From the NCBI RefSeq assembly GCF_000317635.1, contig NC_019779.1, positions 3,038,001-3,102,000 of the forward strand: a DNA stretch of 64,000 nt. Reading direction: 5' to 3'. Origin of the DNA: Halothece sp. PCC 7418 (GTDB lineage Bacteria > Cyanobacteriota > Cyanobacteriia > Cyanobacteriales > Rubidibacteraceae). The notes beneath the pieces are model-generated. The model did no database searches, was not told the DNA's origin, and saw only the letters and a list, made by a program, of their open reading frames with translations. Below are positions 1 to 8,657 of this stretch, one piece after another (the stretch's first letter is position 1; the number at the start of each line of letters is the position of its first letter). Both the position numbers and the translations under genes were made by a program.

Positions 1-2
1 AA

Positions 3-470
3 GGCTTAGCAGTTGATTACAATCTCTGGCCTATTGGTAAAATTGTAGATGCCATGCCGAATACTTATGATTTTCTGGGATGGGAAATGATTCAGGTATT
101 TGCCACCAAACCAGTTCCCCGAGTATTATGGCCTGGTAAACCAGTAGAGTTAAGCACTTCCATTGAAGACATTGTGGGGGCGACACAAATGACAGTTGCA
201 ACCACCTATGTTGGTGAGGCTTATATGCTCGGTGGTGTGATTGCTGTCATTGTTGTCTCCTTAATTATTGGAGCAACCAGTAACTGGTGGACTCGGATTA
301 CAACCCAACAATCATCTGGGTATGCCGTAGCAGTAGGAGCGCTGGGATTTTTTGTGGCTGCGATGACCATGCGCAGTCTGGCTTTTTTTACTACCATGAT
401 TCTCCCGATTATCGCCTTAATCTTTTTTGCTCAAATTGTTCCTTCTTTGATTGGAGCGAACAAAAGATAG
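3..470 (+). CDS. O-antigen-polymerase-like membrane protein, C-terminal part (5' end outside window)
   Basis: The reading frame is open from the first bases of the window, so this is the 3' end of a longer gene and the ATG at 54 is internal. The visible 155 residues hold a loop with the phrase PRVLWPGKP, typical of oligosaccharide repeat-unit (Wzy-like) polymerases, followed by at least three hydrophobic segments (about residues 75-95, 107-125 and 128-145). The family polymerises lipid-linked sugar repeat units at the inner membrane. The next genes (GT4 glycosyltransferase, WcaF-like acetyltransferase) fit a surface-polysaccharide cluster. The function is inferred from the motif and context; the missing N-terminus prevents a firmer call. 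Confidence 0.6.
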   Translation, partial: GLAVDYNLWPIGKIVDAMPNTYDFLGWEMIQVFATKPVPRVLWPGKPVELSTSIEDIVGATQMTVATTYVGEAYMLGGVIAVIVVSLIIGATSNWWTRITTQQSSGYAVAVGALGFFVAAMTMRSLAFFTTMILPIIALIFFAQIVPSLIGANKR

Positions 471-622
471 AGTTCAAACCTTCTTAATTAATGGTGGTGA
501 TGGGGAAAGTAGGAGACTAGGTGAACAGAATTAACAAAACGACGAATAATGAGGTGACCAGCCATCTATTCCCTATTGTCTTGCGTGTAGCACTATAGTA
601 CGTAGCCCTATTAATCATATAT

Positions 623-1801
623 ATGCGAGTTTTACATGTCATCCCATCTCTGAGTCCTAAGCATGGTGGTCCCACAGAAGTTGCTCTCAACTTAGTTCGA
701 TCGCTGCAAGATTTAAATATTGATGCCGAGATCCTAACCACCAATGATGATGAACAAGACTTGCTCGATGTCCCACTTCAGCGCCGGGTTGACTATCAAG
801 GCGTTCCCGTTTGGTTTTTTCCTCGTCTGGCTCGGATGAAAGCGTTTATTCCCTCTCTATCTCTAACCCAGTGGCTAGCACGGCATATTACGGAGTACGA
901 TCTCCTTGACCATCACTATCTCTTTTGCTACGTTCCCACCGTTTCCGCATGGCTAGCGCGTTGGCACAATGTTCCTTACACCGTCCGTACGATGGGACAA
1001 CTCACTCCTTGGGCTCTAGCACAAGGTCGCCTCAAAAAACAAGTTTATAGCACTCTCTTTGAAAAACAAAATTTAAACCAAGCAGCAGCGGTTCACTGTA
1101 CATCGGCTGGGGAAGCGGAAGATGTTAGCAATTTTGGAGTGCACGCTCCCAAGGTGGTTTTACCTTTAGGCGTTGCGTTACCTCAACCCATTCCGAATGC
1201 TCGTCAGCAGTTACGCCACCGCTACGGGATAGATCCAGAAACGCCCATTGTCTTATTTCTCTCGCGACTACACTATAAAAAACGACCAGAGTTATTAATT
1301 GATTCCGTTGCTGAGTTAGTTGAACAAGGTCAATCGGTTCATTTACTTTTAGCCGGTTCAGGGGAAACCGACTATATTCAAGGGTTACAAGCGCAAGTGA
1401 CCCGTTTAGGGCTTGACCCATACGTAACCTTTACTGGATTTATGACTGGATACGATAAAGATTTAGTGCTACAAGGGTCAGATATTTTTGCTTTACCTTC
1501 CTATTCCGAAAACTTTGGCATTGCGGTTGCGGAAGCCATGGCTGTCCCCTTACCCGTCATTATTACGCCAGGGGTGCAAATTGCCCCAGAAATTGAGAAG
1601 GCAAAAGCAGGGGTTATTATTGAAGGAGAGCAAGAACGTCTCACCCAAGCCCTAGCTGAACTGTTACAACACCCTCAATATCGAAAGGATTTAGGAGAGA
1701 ATGCGCGTCAGTTAGTGCAAGAGCGTTATTCTTGGAGCGCGATCGCGCAACAATTGGCTCAAACTTATCAAGAGATTATCGTCCAACACCGAAAACGCTA
1801 A
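623..1801 (+). CDS. Glycosyltransferase family 4 protein
   Basis: The 392-aa product has the two-Rossmann-fold layout of GT4 (GT-B) enzymes, which transfer sugars from nucleotide-sugar donors with retention of configuration. The N-terminal fold begins MRVLHVIPSLSPKHGGPTE, with the Gly-rich acceptor-side loop. The C-terminal fold holds SRLHYKKRPELLID (about residue 213) and PSYSENFGIAVAEA (about 290-305), where two Glu separated by seven residues form the E-x7-E donor-binding motif. The ATG at 623 fits the family start. It lies about 150 bp after the polymerase-like gene on the same strand and probably builds the same exopolysaccharide. The sugar specificity cannot be read from the sequence. 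Confidence 0.9.
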   Translation: MRVLHVIPSLSPKHGGPTEVALNLVRSLQDLNIDAEILTTNDDEQDLLDVPLQRRVDYQGVPVWFFPRLARMKAFIPSLSLTQWLARHITEYDLLDHHYLFCYVPTVSAWLARWHNVPYTVRTMGQLTPWALAQGRLKKQVYSTLFEKQNLNQAAAVHCTSAGEAEDVSNFGVHAPKVVLPLGVALPQPIPNARQQLRHRYGIDPETPIVLFLSRLHYKKRPELLIDSVAELVEQGQSVHLLLAGSGETDYIQGLQAQVTRLGLDPYVTFTGFMTGYDKDLVLQGSDIFALPSYSENFGIAVAEAMAVPLPVIITPGVQIAPEIEKAKAGVIIEGEQERLTQALAELLQHPQYRKDLGENARQLVQERYSWSAIAQQLAQTYQEIIVQHRKR

Positions 1802-1826
1802 TCCTCAACCCAATCATCAATCATGC

Positions 1827-2450
1827 TTGGAACTTGCAATGCTCAATCCCCGCCGAAACAATCTCGCCCTTTATCGAAAATGGTTGCTTCAATTGGTTCT
1901 TTTCTTGTTTGTGGCGCGGGTGATGATGATTCCCATCCAAATCGCGATCGCGCAATTCCAATCTCCCCAACCGCAAGCGATTTTCGTTCCTGGTGGCGGT
2001 AAAAGCCGCGATCGCGCAGCAGCAAAACTGGCTCAAGCCCATCCCAAACTTCCCATTTGGATTTCATCAAGCAGTGCGCCCGAATGGACCAATGACTATT
2101 TTCAGGAGGTTGGAATTTCTCTGTCTCGCCTTCATTTAGATTATTGTGCCGTTGATACTGTCACCAACTTTACCTGTCTCGTTGATCAACTAAAAGCAAA
2201 TCAGATTCAGCACGTTTATCTCCTCACCTCAGACTTCCATCTCCCTCGCGCTCAAGTCATTGCCTTTTTCATTTTTGGCAGTCGCAACATTGCCGTTACC
2301 CCGATCAGTATTCCCTCGGAAAAGTCTTCTGAACCATGGTTTTCTACCTTTCGAGACAGTATCCGCAGCATGGTTTGGATTCTCACTGGACGCAGTTTCC
2401 TCCGCTTCCATCCCAGAGGGCGCGATGTGGATCATCAACTTCCCCTATAA
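1827..2450 (+). CDS. YdcF/SanA/ElyC-like (DUF218) protein
   Basis: This protein of about 207 aa has one N-terminal membrane anchor (about residues 17-40) and then a DUF218 core: AIFVPGGG at about 50, a central SSAPEW stretch, TNFTCLVDQL, and LLTSDFHLPRAQVIA at about 135-150. The family is linked to envelope biology (ElyC, SanA) but its biochemical activity is poorly defined. A TTG start at 1827 and an ATG at 1839 are both possible; the ATG gives 203 residues and is equally likely. It follows the glycosyltransferase closely and is probably cotranscribed with it. The role in polysaccharide or envelope assembly is inferred from context. Confidence 0.75.
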   Translation: MELAMLNPRRNNLALYRKWLLQLVLFLFVARVMMIPIQIAIAQFQSPQPQAIFVPGGGKSRDRAAAKLAQAHPKLPIWISSSSAPEWTNDYFQEVGISLSRLHLDYCAVDTVTNFTCLVDQLKANQIQHVYLLTSDFHLPRAQVIAFFIFGSRNIAVTPISIPSEKSSEPWFSTFRDSIRSMVWILTGRSFLRFHPRGRDVDHQLPL

Positions 2451-2470
2451 CGAGGGGCTAAAAGGCGACC

Positions 2471-2671
2471 TTAAAATATCCAGAAATTGCAGGAGTTGAA
2501 CCCGATACTTGTTTTTAGATTCAAAATGCCAGTCTGGTTCGTAATAGTCTAGCTTTTCCAGACTTTCCAGTTAGTGAAATGATTCCCGATCTAATTCAAA
2601 AAGCAGAAAAACAAGGCCCTCGACAGATGTTAAAAGAGTTAAAAACAAATCTGAAAGCCTCTACTGAGTAA
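2471..2671 (+). pseudogene. Remnant of a Uma2-family (PD-(D/E)XK-like) endonuclease gene
   Basis: No intact ORF lies between the ydcF-like and wcaF-like genes, but one frame reads LKYPEIAGVEPDTCF, then a TAG at 2516-2518, then IQNASLVRN, then FPVSEMIPDLIQKAEKQGPR and a natural TAA at 2669-2671. Uma2 proteins usually read GVEPDxCFYIQNA, so the TAG replaces the Tyr codon. The catalytic core expected between IQN-A-LVR and the C-terminal tail is missing, which indicates an internal deletion. Uma2 genes are abundant in cyanobacteria and decay often. The assignment rests on these short motifs only. Confidence 0.55.
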
Positions 2672-2685
2672 TTCTGACTAACTTC

Positions 2686-3273
2686 ATGATGCAACTGGAT
2701 CAATATACGACAGGCTCTTATACTCCCGGTGCTCCCTATTGGAAGCAACTGCTGTGGTACTTTGTGGGTCGTCCCCTCCTCGAAACGTACTGGATTCCCT
2801 TTTCTGGCTTTAAAACCCGCTTGCTAATTGCATTTGGAGCAAAAATTGGGTCTGGGGTTCGCATTAAACCAGGGGTGCGGGTTAAGTTTCCTTGGCGCTT
2901 GACCATTGGGGATTATGTCTGGTTGGGGGAGAGAGCCTGGCTAGATAATCTTGCTCCGATTATCATTGAAAATCATGTTTGCGTTTCCCAAGAGGTTTAT
3001 CTCTGCACGGGTAATCACAACTGGAATGACCCGAGCTTTTCTTTGCTCACTGCTCCGATTACCCTTGAAGAAGGAAGTTGGATTGCAGCAAGAGCCATTA
3101 TCGGACCTGATGTCACCATTGGTCGTGGGGCGGTACTGGGTTTAGGCAGTGTCACTGGAAAATCCTTGGCTCCGATGACAATTTATGTCGGTAATCCCGC
3201 ACAACCGATCAAAAAACGCTTTCATCAGGAAAATCAGCAGCAAGAACCATCAAATGAGTCAGTTAAGCAATAG
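2686..3273 (+). CDS. WcaF-like hexapeptide-repeat acetyltransferase
   Basis: The 195-aa product belongs to the left-handed beta-helix acyltransferases and is closest by eye to colanic-acid WcaF-type proteins (cyanobacterial polysaccharide clusters carry the same family). Hexapeptide turns run from about residue 50 (FGAKIGSGVRIKPGVRV) to 180 (VGNPAQPIKKR). The catalytic His is probably in CTGNHNWNDPSF (about 108). It would O-acetylate a sugar of the exported polysaccharide using acetyl-CoA. The final 20 bp overlap the following permease gene, which suggests translational coupling. The ATG at 2686 is followed at once by a second Met codon; either could start the protein. Confidence 0.82.
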   Translation: MMQLDQYTTGSYTPGAPYWKQLLWYFVGRPLLETYWIPFSGFKTRLLIAFGAKIGSGVRIKPGVRVKFPWRLTIGDYVWLGERAWLDNLAPIIIENHVCVSQEVYLCTGNHNWNDPSFSLLTAPITLEEGSWIAARAIIGPDVTIGRGAVLGLGSVTGKSLAPMTIYVGNPAQPIKKRFHQENQQQEPSNESVKQ

Positions 3274-4243
3274 TTTTACCCTATTTCTGAGTTTAATTGT
3301 TGAAGCATTTCCCTTTTTATTAATGGGAGTCATCCTATCAAGTGTTTTACTCCTCTTTATTGATGAAGCAAAACTGATTCATTTGTCTCCTCGAAACCCA
3401 ATTTTAGGGGCTTTAATGGGAAGTTTAGTGGGATTTCTCTTTCCCGTGTGCGAATGTGGAAATGTTCCTGTGGCAAGACGTTTGCTCTTACAACGAGTGC
3501 CAGTCTCGGTGGCGATTGGCTTTTTATTAGCAGCACCAACCATTAATCCAATTGTTATTTGGTCAACTTGGATTGCGTTTCGTGATCAACCCGAAATCGT
3601 GGGCTTAAGAGTGGTGTTTTCTTTAATTGTTGCTGTTATTATTAGTTGTATTTTTAGTGTCCAAAAAGATGTCAAAGTTCTCTTACAACCAACGGTAGCC
3701 AAACAACTCAGCCAACATTCTCCTCAGCCAAAAAAGCAAGAACCCACTTTACTCCAATCAGGAACTTTTTTGCTGAATGCAAGTGGTCAACCGATTCCAT
3801 TGGAAACGATTGCCAATCGTAGAAGTTCTCGCCAAGGAATCGCCATGCAGGCGTTTCTAAATAACTTGACTCAAGAATTACGAGAGTTAGGGGGGATCTT
3901 AGTTTTAGGAAGCGCGATCGCTGCTGGGATTCAAGTCTTTACGCCACGAGAACTCATTTTAGGCTTAGGACAAAGTCCAGTGAGTTCCATTATCGTGATG
4001 ATGCTATTAGGAGCACTCATTTCAATTTGTTCAACGGTTGATGCGTTTTTTGCTCTTTCTTTTTCCGCCACCTTTACCACGAGCTCATTACTTGCTTTCC
4101 TTGTCTTTGGTCCGATGATTGACTTAAAGAGCGTTGGTTTATTACTCTCTGTCTTTAAACCTCGCATCATTATTTATTTGTTTGCAATCTCAGCACAATT
4201 GATTTTCTTACTCACCCTTGGGTATAACTATCTATCCGGTTAA
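3254..4243 (+). CDS. COG0701-family permease
   Basis: This is a polytopic membrane protein of 329 aa from the ATG at 3254. The frame is open further upstream to 3185, but that stretch overlaps the acetyltransferase and is hydrophilic. It belongs to the DUF318/COG0701 permease family, recognised by FPVCECGNVPVARRLL (about residue 60) with its Cys-x-Cys pair, AAPTINPIVIW in the first half and SICSTVDAFFALSF in the second half. A soluble loop (about 135-200) separates the halves. Some members export arsenicals or other metal compounds; the substrate here is unknown. It overlaps the end of the wcaF-like gene. Confidence 0.75.
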   Translation: MSQLSNSFTLFLSLIVEAFPFLLMGVILSSVLLLFIDEAKLIHLSPRNPILGALMGSLVGFLFPVCECGNVPVARRLLLQRVPVSVAIGFLLAAPTINPIVIWSTWIAFRDQPEIVGLRVVFSLIVAVIISCIFSVQKDVKVLLQPTVAKQLSQHSPQPKKQEPTLLQSGTFLLNASGQPIPLETIANRRSSRQGIAMQAFLNNLTQELRELGGILVLGSAIAAGIQVFTPRELILGLGQSPVSSIIVMMLLGALISICSTVDAFFALSFSATFTTSSLLAFLVFGPMIDLKSVGLLLSVFKPRIIIYLFAISAQLIFLLTLGYNYLSG

Positions 4244-4444
4244 CTCCCTCACCCCTCGGGAAAAATAAAACTGGCCGAAAAACCGCAACCCATTACTATC
4301 ATTTAACTTGACTCCACTACTCAGTTGAAGTGAACAATTGTCTAATGATTTGAAGAGGCTTTTGCGAGTTTGCCCTGTTGCAGAGAAGGGGTAGATCTAG
4401 TAAATTATAGTGAGTTCTCGACATTTATTACTTAGCCGAAAATA

Positions 4445-5893
4445 ATGTTGTTAAATAAACTTTCTATGGGCTATCGATTAGGGTGGGGATTACTCGGAAC
4501 AATGATGGTGGGTGTGCTCTCTGGTGGTATGCCAGCAGCCGAAGCCAGAGATCTCATTTGGCAACCTGCCTCTTCGCAAACCTCCACTAACCCGACCTCT
4601 CCCTCACAGGAATCTACCGCAGATGTCCCCTCGGAAAATGTATTAACCGCAGAAGAATTGCAAGACACAATCCGTGGCTTGGAACTCATTGCTACCTTGG
4701 ATATTTCTTCCTCAAAAATTAAGGAAACGAAACGAATTCAGGAGCAACTGCAAAGCGTACAACAAAACCAATCTTCACCTTATGTCTTAACTTCCAATCA
4801 AATTCAAGACTTACGTCATATTTTTTCTACTCTACGACAAACGGAATTAACTGCGATTAATCAGCTTCTGTTTAATCAGAAATCAGACAATCCTTTTCAG
4901 TTAGATGCCAGCGCGATCGCGCGGTTACGACAAAATTTACAAGAAACATCTGCGAATAACCTTAGCGAGGTTAAACAACCAGCAAGAGTCACGCTACAAT
5001 CCTCAAATCCCCGTCCCGAACAGGAGGTTGTTTCCTCACCATCTCCGAAGGACGAAATTCAGGTCACGACAACAAAGCCGACACCGCCTCAAAATCAGCG
5101 TCAAAATCAACCGAGAAAGTTGCAAGTCACCCAAAATAATACCGCCAGTCGTGAAGAGTTAGTGCAAAATTTATTAGTGCCTGAGCCAGCGACAGAAGAG
5201 ATTATTGTTGCTACAGAACGATCTGCACCTGCCATCAGTATTAGTGTTCCCACGGGCTATGGTGCACGTCATGGTCAATTGTTTTCGGGGCTGGATTTCC
5301 AAGATTCAACCCGTAATGGCGATGGCAGTGATGATGCGAGCTTTGGTTTTGGCTTAGGTATCGGCGACCCTGAAGACAGTATTGGAGTTAACTTAACTTA
5401 TACCTCTTTTTCCACAGTTCGTAGCACTCCCTTTGACACAGGAGGCGTGAGCCTAAAACTACACCGCATCCTCGGCACAACAACCTCTGCAGCCATTGGT
5501 GCAGAAAACTTTATCCGATATGGCGACTTTGATGCCGAGACCAGTTATTATGGCTCAGTAACTAATATTTTCGCTTTACGCGATAACATAACAGAGCCTT
5601 TTAGTTCCTTAGCAGTAACGCTCGGTGTTGGTTCAGGGCGGTTTCGCCAATTTGATGACATTGAAGAAGATAACGAAACGGTTAACATCTTTGGTTCGGC
5701 TGGGTTGCGAGTCACCGAACAGTTTTCTCTGGTGGGAGCATATACGGGTAATACCCTCGCCTTGGGAGCTTCCCTTGCCCCATTTAAAGAATTTCCGTTA
5801 GTCATTACCCCCGCCTTTACTGACTTAACGGGGGAGTTTAGCGATGACCCTCGTTTTATTTTGAGTGTTGGTTACGGCACACGCTTATTCTAG
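4445..5893 (+). CDS. Exported protein with predicted C-terminal beta-barrel
   Basis: I do not recognise a named family for this 482-aa protein. It opens with a Sec-type signal peptide (hydrophobic stretch about residues 12-30, cleavage likely near AEA-R at 34-36). A low-complexity Gln/Ser/Pro-rich region with heptad-like helices follows (about 60-240). From about 265 to the end, alternating polar and hydrophobic strands such as FGFGLGIG, IGVNLTYTSF and FILSVGYGTRLF suggest an outer-membrane beta-barrel. The last residue is Phe, as in many barrel proteins. The gene after it also encodes an exported protein, 23 bp downstream, so the two are likely an operon. Confidence 0.6.
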   Translation: MLLNKLSMGYRLGWGLLGTMMVGVLSGGMPAAEARDLIWQPASSQTSTNPTSPSQESTADVPSENVLTAEELQDTIRGLELIATLDISSSKIKETKRIQEQLQSVQQNQSSPYVLTSNQIQDLRHIFSTLRQTELTAINQLLFNQKSDNPFQLDASAIARLRQNLQETSANNLSEVKQPARVTLQSSNPRPEQEVVSSPSPKDEIQVTTTKPTPPQNQRQNQPRKLQVTQNNTASREELVQNLLVPEPATEEIIVATERSAPAISISVPTGYGARHGQLFSGLDFQDSTRNGDGSDDASFGFGLGIGDPEDSIGVNLTYTSFSTVRSTPFDTGGVSLKLHRILGTTTSAAIGAENFIRYGDFDAETSYYGSVTNIFALRDNITEPFSSLAVTLGVGSGRFRQFDDIEEDNETVNIFGSAGLRVTEQFSLVGAYTGNTLALGASLAPFKEFPLVITPAFTDLTGEFSDDPRFILSVGYGTRLF

Positions 5894-5916
5894 GCTGAAG
5901 AGGAAATTTGCCAATT

Positions 5917-6867
5917 ATGCAGATCAAATTAGTTTCAATACAAGTCGGTCTTGGGTTCGCGTTAATGGGAGGTGTGTTTAGCCTACTGGTACAGCCAGTG
6001 CAAGCTCAGACAGATACCTCTGGAACAGGGATCAACGTCTCAACCACCAATGCTGCTGGCTCCAAATTTCAACAACAGGGAGTTACCCAAGGCATTCCTG
6101 AACCAACTGCGAATGACTATGTTGGGAGCGTCTCGAATATGTTAGATCAGTTAGACACTGGAACGTTTTTTGACCCTAATGATATTCCTCAAGGAACTCA
6201 ACAAACTCTGGCAGAGGTTTTAGTTGATCCAACCCCAAACAATCAACAAGACCTCATCACGGCTCTCATAGAAAGTCAACAGATCTCTGAACAAATTGCA
6301 GAGGAGTTAGTTGGTTTGATTACTGATGCCTTTGATGATGTCGATGATGCAGTCAATGAGGATGAAAACCTTGAAAGCTGTCCCAACATTCCCAATGGGA
6401 TCTCTCATGTCGTTTATGAGTTAGCGGAGGGTTCAACAGTTAAAGTTGATAACTATCTTGGGGATGTTAAAGATCCTTGTGACCCCCAAAAGTATATTGA
6501 AGCCCTGGAGGCAGAGGAAGGTCAAGATGTCGTGGGTTATACCATTAAAGCGGGGCCAAATTATTACAATGAACAAGGGGTTAACGTCACAGAAAACATT
6601 CCTGATGGGTTTTCCCAGCAGATTCCCACCTATAATGCCTCTGAGCTAGAAGCATCTGATCTAGCTGAGGTGGATGAGGATTTTACAGATGATTTATCGA
6701 TGAGAGTGGATCAAGCTCAAAAATTGTCACAAGCCATCAACTTGTTTAATCAAATTGTTAACTCCTTGGATGAAGCAACCTTACGAAATCCTCCGAAGGA
6801 ACTCTTAGCAATTCGGCAAATCCTGGTTGAAGCGTCAGAAGCAACACAAATAGCAGGAGAAGATTGA
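5917..6867 (+). CDS. Exported protein of unknown function
   Basis: The ATG at 5917 is preferred over the TTG at 5908 because it follows a GAAGAGGA ribosome-binding site and begins a clean signal peptide (MQIKLVSIQVGLGFALMGG, cleavage near VQAQ at about 28-31). The remaining ~285 residues are acidic and mostly helical, with two Cys (CPNIPNG and DPCDPQKY, about 150 and 187) that could form a disulfide in the periplasm. No family was recognised. It lies just after the barrel-like protein on the same strand and before a clear terminator, so the two probably act together at the envelope. Confidence 0.55.
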   Translation: MQIKLVSIQVGLGFALMGGVFSLLVQPVQAQTDTSGTGINVSTTNAAGSKFQQQGVTQGIPEPTANDYVGSVSNMLDQLDTGTFFDPNDIPQGTQQTLAEVLVDPTPNNQQDLITALIESQQISEQIAEELVGLITDAFDDVDDAVNEDENLESCPNIPNGISHVVYELAEGSTVKVDNYLGDVKDPCDPQKYIEALEAEEGQDVVGYTIKAGPNYYNEQGVNVTENIPDGFSQQIPTYNASELEASDLAEVDEDFTDDLSMRVDQAQKLSQAINLFNQIVNSLDEATLRNPPKELLAIRQILVEASEATQIAGED

Positions 6868-6901
6868 CATTCGGCTCCACCTTATTCAAATCCCTCCTAA
6901 A

Positions 6902-6931
6902 GCCCCACCGCATCAGCTAAGGTGGGGTTTT
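6902..6931 (+). terminator. Rho-independent-type terminator after the exported-protein pair
   Basis: CCCCACC (6903-6909) pairs with GGTGGGG (6921-6927) around an 11-nt loop and is followed by TTTT. It sits 35 bp after the stop codon at 6867 and ends the two-gene unit. Confidence 0.75.
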
Positions 6932-7027
6932 GATGAGACAACTCCAAATCATCAACGCAAAGAGTCAATTTTCCGATATCCTCTTAGATGGTAGTTTAAT
7001 CCGTAGAATTAAGGTTAAGAAAAACTT

Positions 7028-7774
7028 ATGGCAGATGCAGCCTCCAATCCCTTAAGCCAGCCGATGGATATTCAAGAACTGGCGATTACACTCTCCGCTC
7101 AAAATCTAAATCCGACAATGCTCACCCTAGATAATTTGCGCTCACTGGGTGTGATTCCTGCTGACTGGGAACTGGCGAAACAACCCGTTTTGAACCAACT
7201 GCAAGCGCGATTAAACTTCAAGAATGGGGTGAATATTGTTGCTCAGCAACGGAGCATCACCTTTGCTGAACCCTTGAATCCCCAAAATCAGCAGAATTTA
7301 CAATCAGCAACGGTGGCGAAAGCATTTATGGCGAAATTTGCCCAAGCAGGGTATCAAACGGTCAGTATTGCCCCGAAAACAATTATTAGTTCTGGTAACG
7401 AGCAAGAGCGTAATCCTCGTCAATTTATTGTTGAAAATCTGATCGCTCCTGGTCCATGGCGAGAAGTGGGAAATGGTCTGCCCCAAGCCTCGGTTAATTT
7501 TGTTTATCAATTAGAACAGTGTCAGTTGAATTTGAGTATTAATGAAGTGCGCTTACGCACGCAAAACGAACCGAGCCAGTCGATACCTGCGCTGTTATTC
7601 TCAGGGAGCTTTAATTATCGTCCTCAGCAACAGGGAGCGAATGCTACTTCCCAATTACAGGCTCAAATTGATCGCTGGTCTGATAATTTAGAAACATTCC
7701 GCGAAATTGTGCATCAAAAATTCTTAGGAAAACGTGAAGGGGGTATCTTTCCATCCCAAGTTATGCCAAACTAA
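7028..7774 (+). CDS. Conserved protein of unknown function, upstream of the secretion operon
   Basis: The 248-aa protein has no signal peptide or membrane segment and I do not recognise its family. It begins with an Ala/Ser-rich stretch and a helical N-terminus (about 15-60), then an alpha/beta middle with phrases such as FIVENLIAPGPWREVGNG (about 138-155) and SVNFVYQLEQCQLNLSINEVRL, which looks like two long beta strands. The C-terminal 45 residues are helical (LETFREIVHQKFLGKREGG). It is flanked by terminators on both sides, so it appears monocistronic. It is probably cytoplasmic. Confidence 0.5.
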   Translation: MADAASNPLSQPMDIQELAITLSAQNLNPTMLTLDNLRSLGVIPADWELAKQPVLNQLQARLNFKNGVNIVAQQRSITFAEPLNPQNQQNLQSATVAKAFMAKFAQAGYQTVSIAPKTIISSGNEQERNPRQFIVENLIAPGPWREVGNGLPQASVNFVYQLEQCQLNLSINEVRLRTQNEPSQSIPALLFSGSFNYRPQQQGANATSQLQAQIDRWSDNLETFREIVHQKFLGKREGGIFPSQVMPN

Positions 7775-7797
7775 CGCTAAAGTAAAAATACTTGATT

Positions 7798-7838
7798 AGA
7801 ACAGCCACCTAGAGCGTGTCGGTGTGCTGTTCTTGTTT
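7798..7838 (+). terminator. Hairpin terminator before the secretion operon
   Basis: AGAACAGCCACC (7798-7809) pairs with GGTGTGCTGTTCT (7821-7833), with one bulged base, and is followed by TGTTT. It separates the gene at 7028-7774 from the secretion operon that starts at 7902. Confidence 0.6.
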
Positions 7839-7901
7839 AGGAGGATAACTGGGTCTATCGCTCATATTGCACCTGATTGGAGGAACGTAAGGAAATATCC
7901 C

Positions 7902-8657
7902 ATGACTGAGGTTATAAAAGTTAACCAAACCCCAATTCCCCCAGAACAACTCCTTTCCCATCTTAAGCAGTATCAGATGCTGCCCCAATTGTTAAGGGAA
8001 TTGGTGATTGATCGCGCGATCGCGCAAATTGAATGCTCTGGGGAAGAAGTAGAAACCGCCAAACAAGAGTTTGTGAGCCAAAATCGGCTCAATGACCCCA
8101 ACCGCTTACAAGCCTGGCTCAATCACACGGGCTTGAAACAGGAAGATCTAGAGACCCTTGCCGTGCGTAGCTATAAAATTAAAAAATTTAAGCAAGAGAC
8201 TTGGGGTTCAAAAATTGAATCTTACTTCCTCCAACGCAAACGTGACCTTGATCAGGTGGTGTATTCCCTGCTACGCACTAAAGATCAAAATACAGCGACC
8301 GAACTCTATTTTCGTCTCCAAAATCAAGAAGCGAGCTTTGAAGCACTAGCCCAAGCCTATTCCCAAGGACCCGAAGCAGAAACCCGAGGGATAGTCGGAC
8401 CCGTTCCTGTGACAACCCCCCATGAAAAAATTGCTAAAATGCTGATGCAAAGCGAACCCAGTCAACTGTGGCCTCCCGTCCGCATTGGCGAATGGAGCAT
8501 TATTGTGCGTTTAGAAAAACTCATTTCCGCACAGTTGAACGACGCAACTCGTCAAAAACTTCTCAACGAACTCTTTAGCAAATGGCTGGAAGAGGAAGTC
8601 AAGAAAATGACCACGATTGAACCATTGAATTCGGAAACCTCCGAGGTAGCCTCATGA
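7902..8657 (+). CDS. Parvulin-type peptidylprolyl isomerase (PpiC/SurA-like), first gene of the secretion operon
   Basis: The ATG at 7902 (251 aa) is preferred to the upstream codon at 7824, because the extra 26 residues overlap the terminator hairpin. The N-terminal half is helical, like SurA-type chaperones; the C-terminal half carries a parvulin-like core: VVYSLLRTKD, FEALAQAYSQGPEAETRGIVGPVPV (given in two parts, about 150-180) and PVRIGEWSIIVRLEK. There is no obvious signal peptide, so it may act in the cytoplasm on export substrates. Its stop overlaps the start of the ABC exporter gene (ATGA at 8654-8657), which implies tight coupling. A role in handling type I secretion cargo is inferred from this arrangement. 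Confidence 0.75.
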   Translation: MTEVIKVNQTPIPPEQLLSHLKQYQMLPQLLRELVIDRAIAQIECSGEEVETAKQEFVSQNRLNDPNRLQAWLNHTGLKQEDLETLAVRSYKIKKFKQETWGSKIESYFLQRKRDLDQVVYSLLRTKDQNTATELYFRLQNQEASFEALAQAYSQGPEAETRGIVGPVPVTTPHEKIAKMLMQSEPSQLWPPVRIGEWSIIVRLEKLISAQLNDATRQKLLNELFSKWLEEEVKKMTTIEPLNSETSEVAS

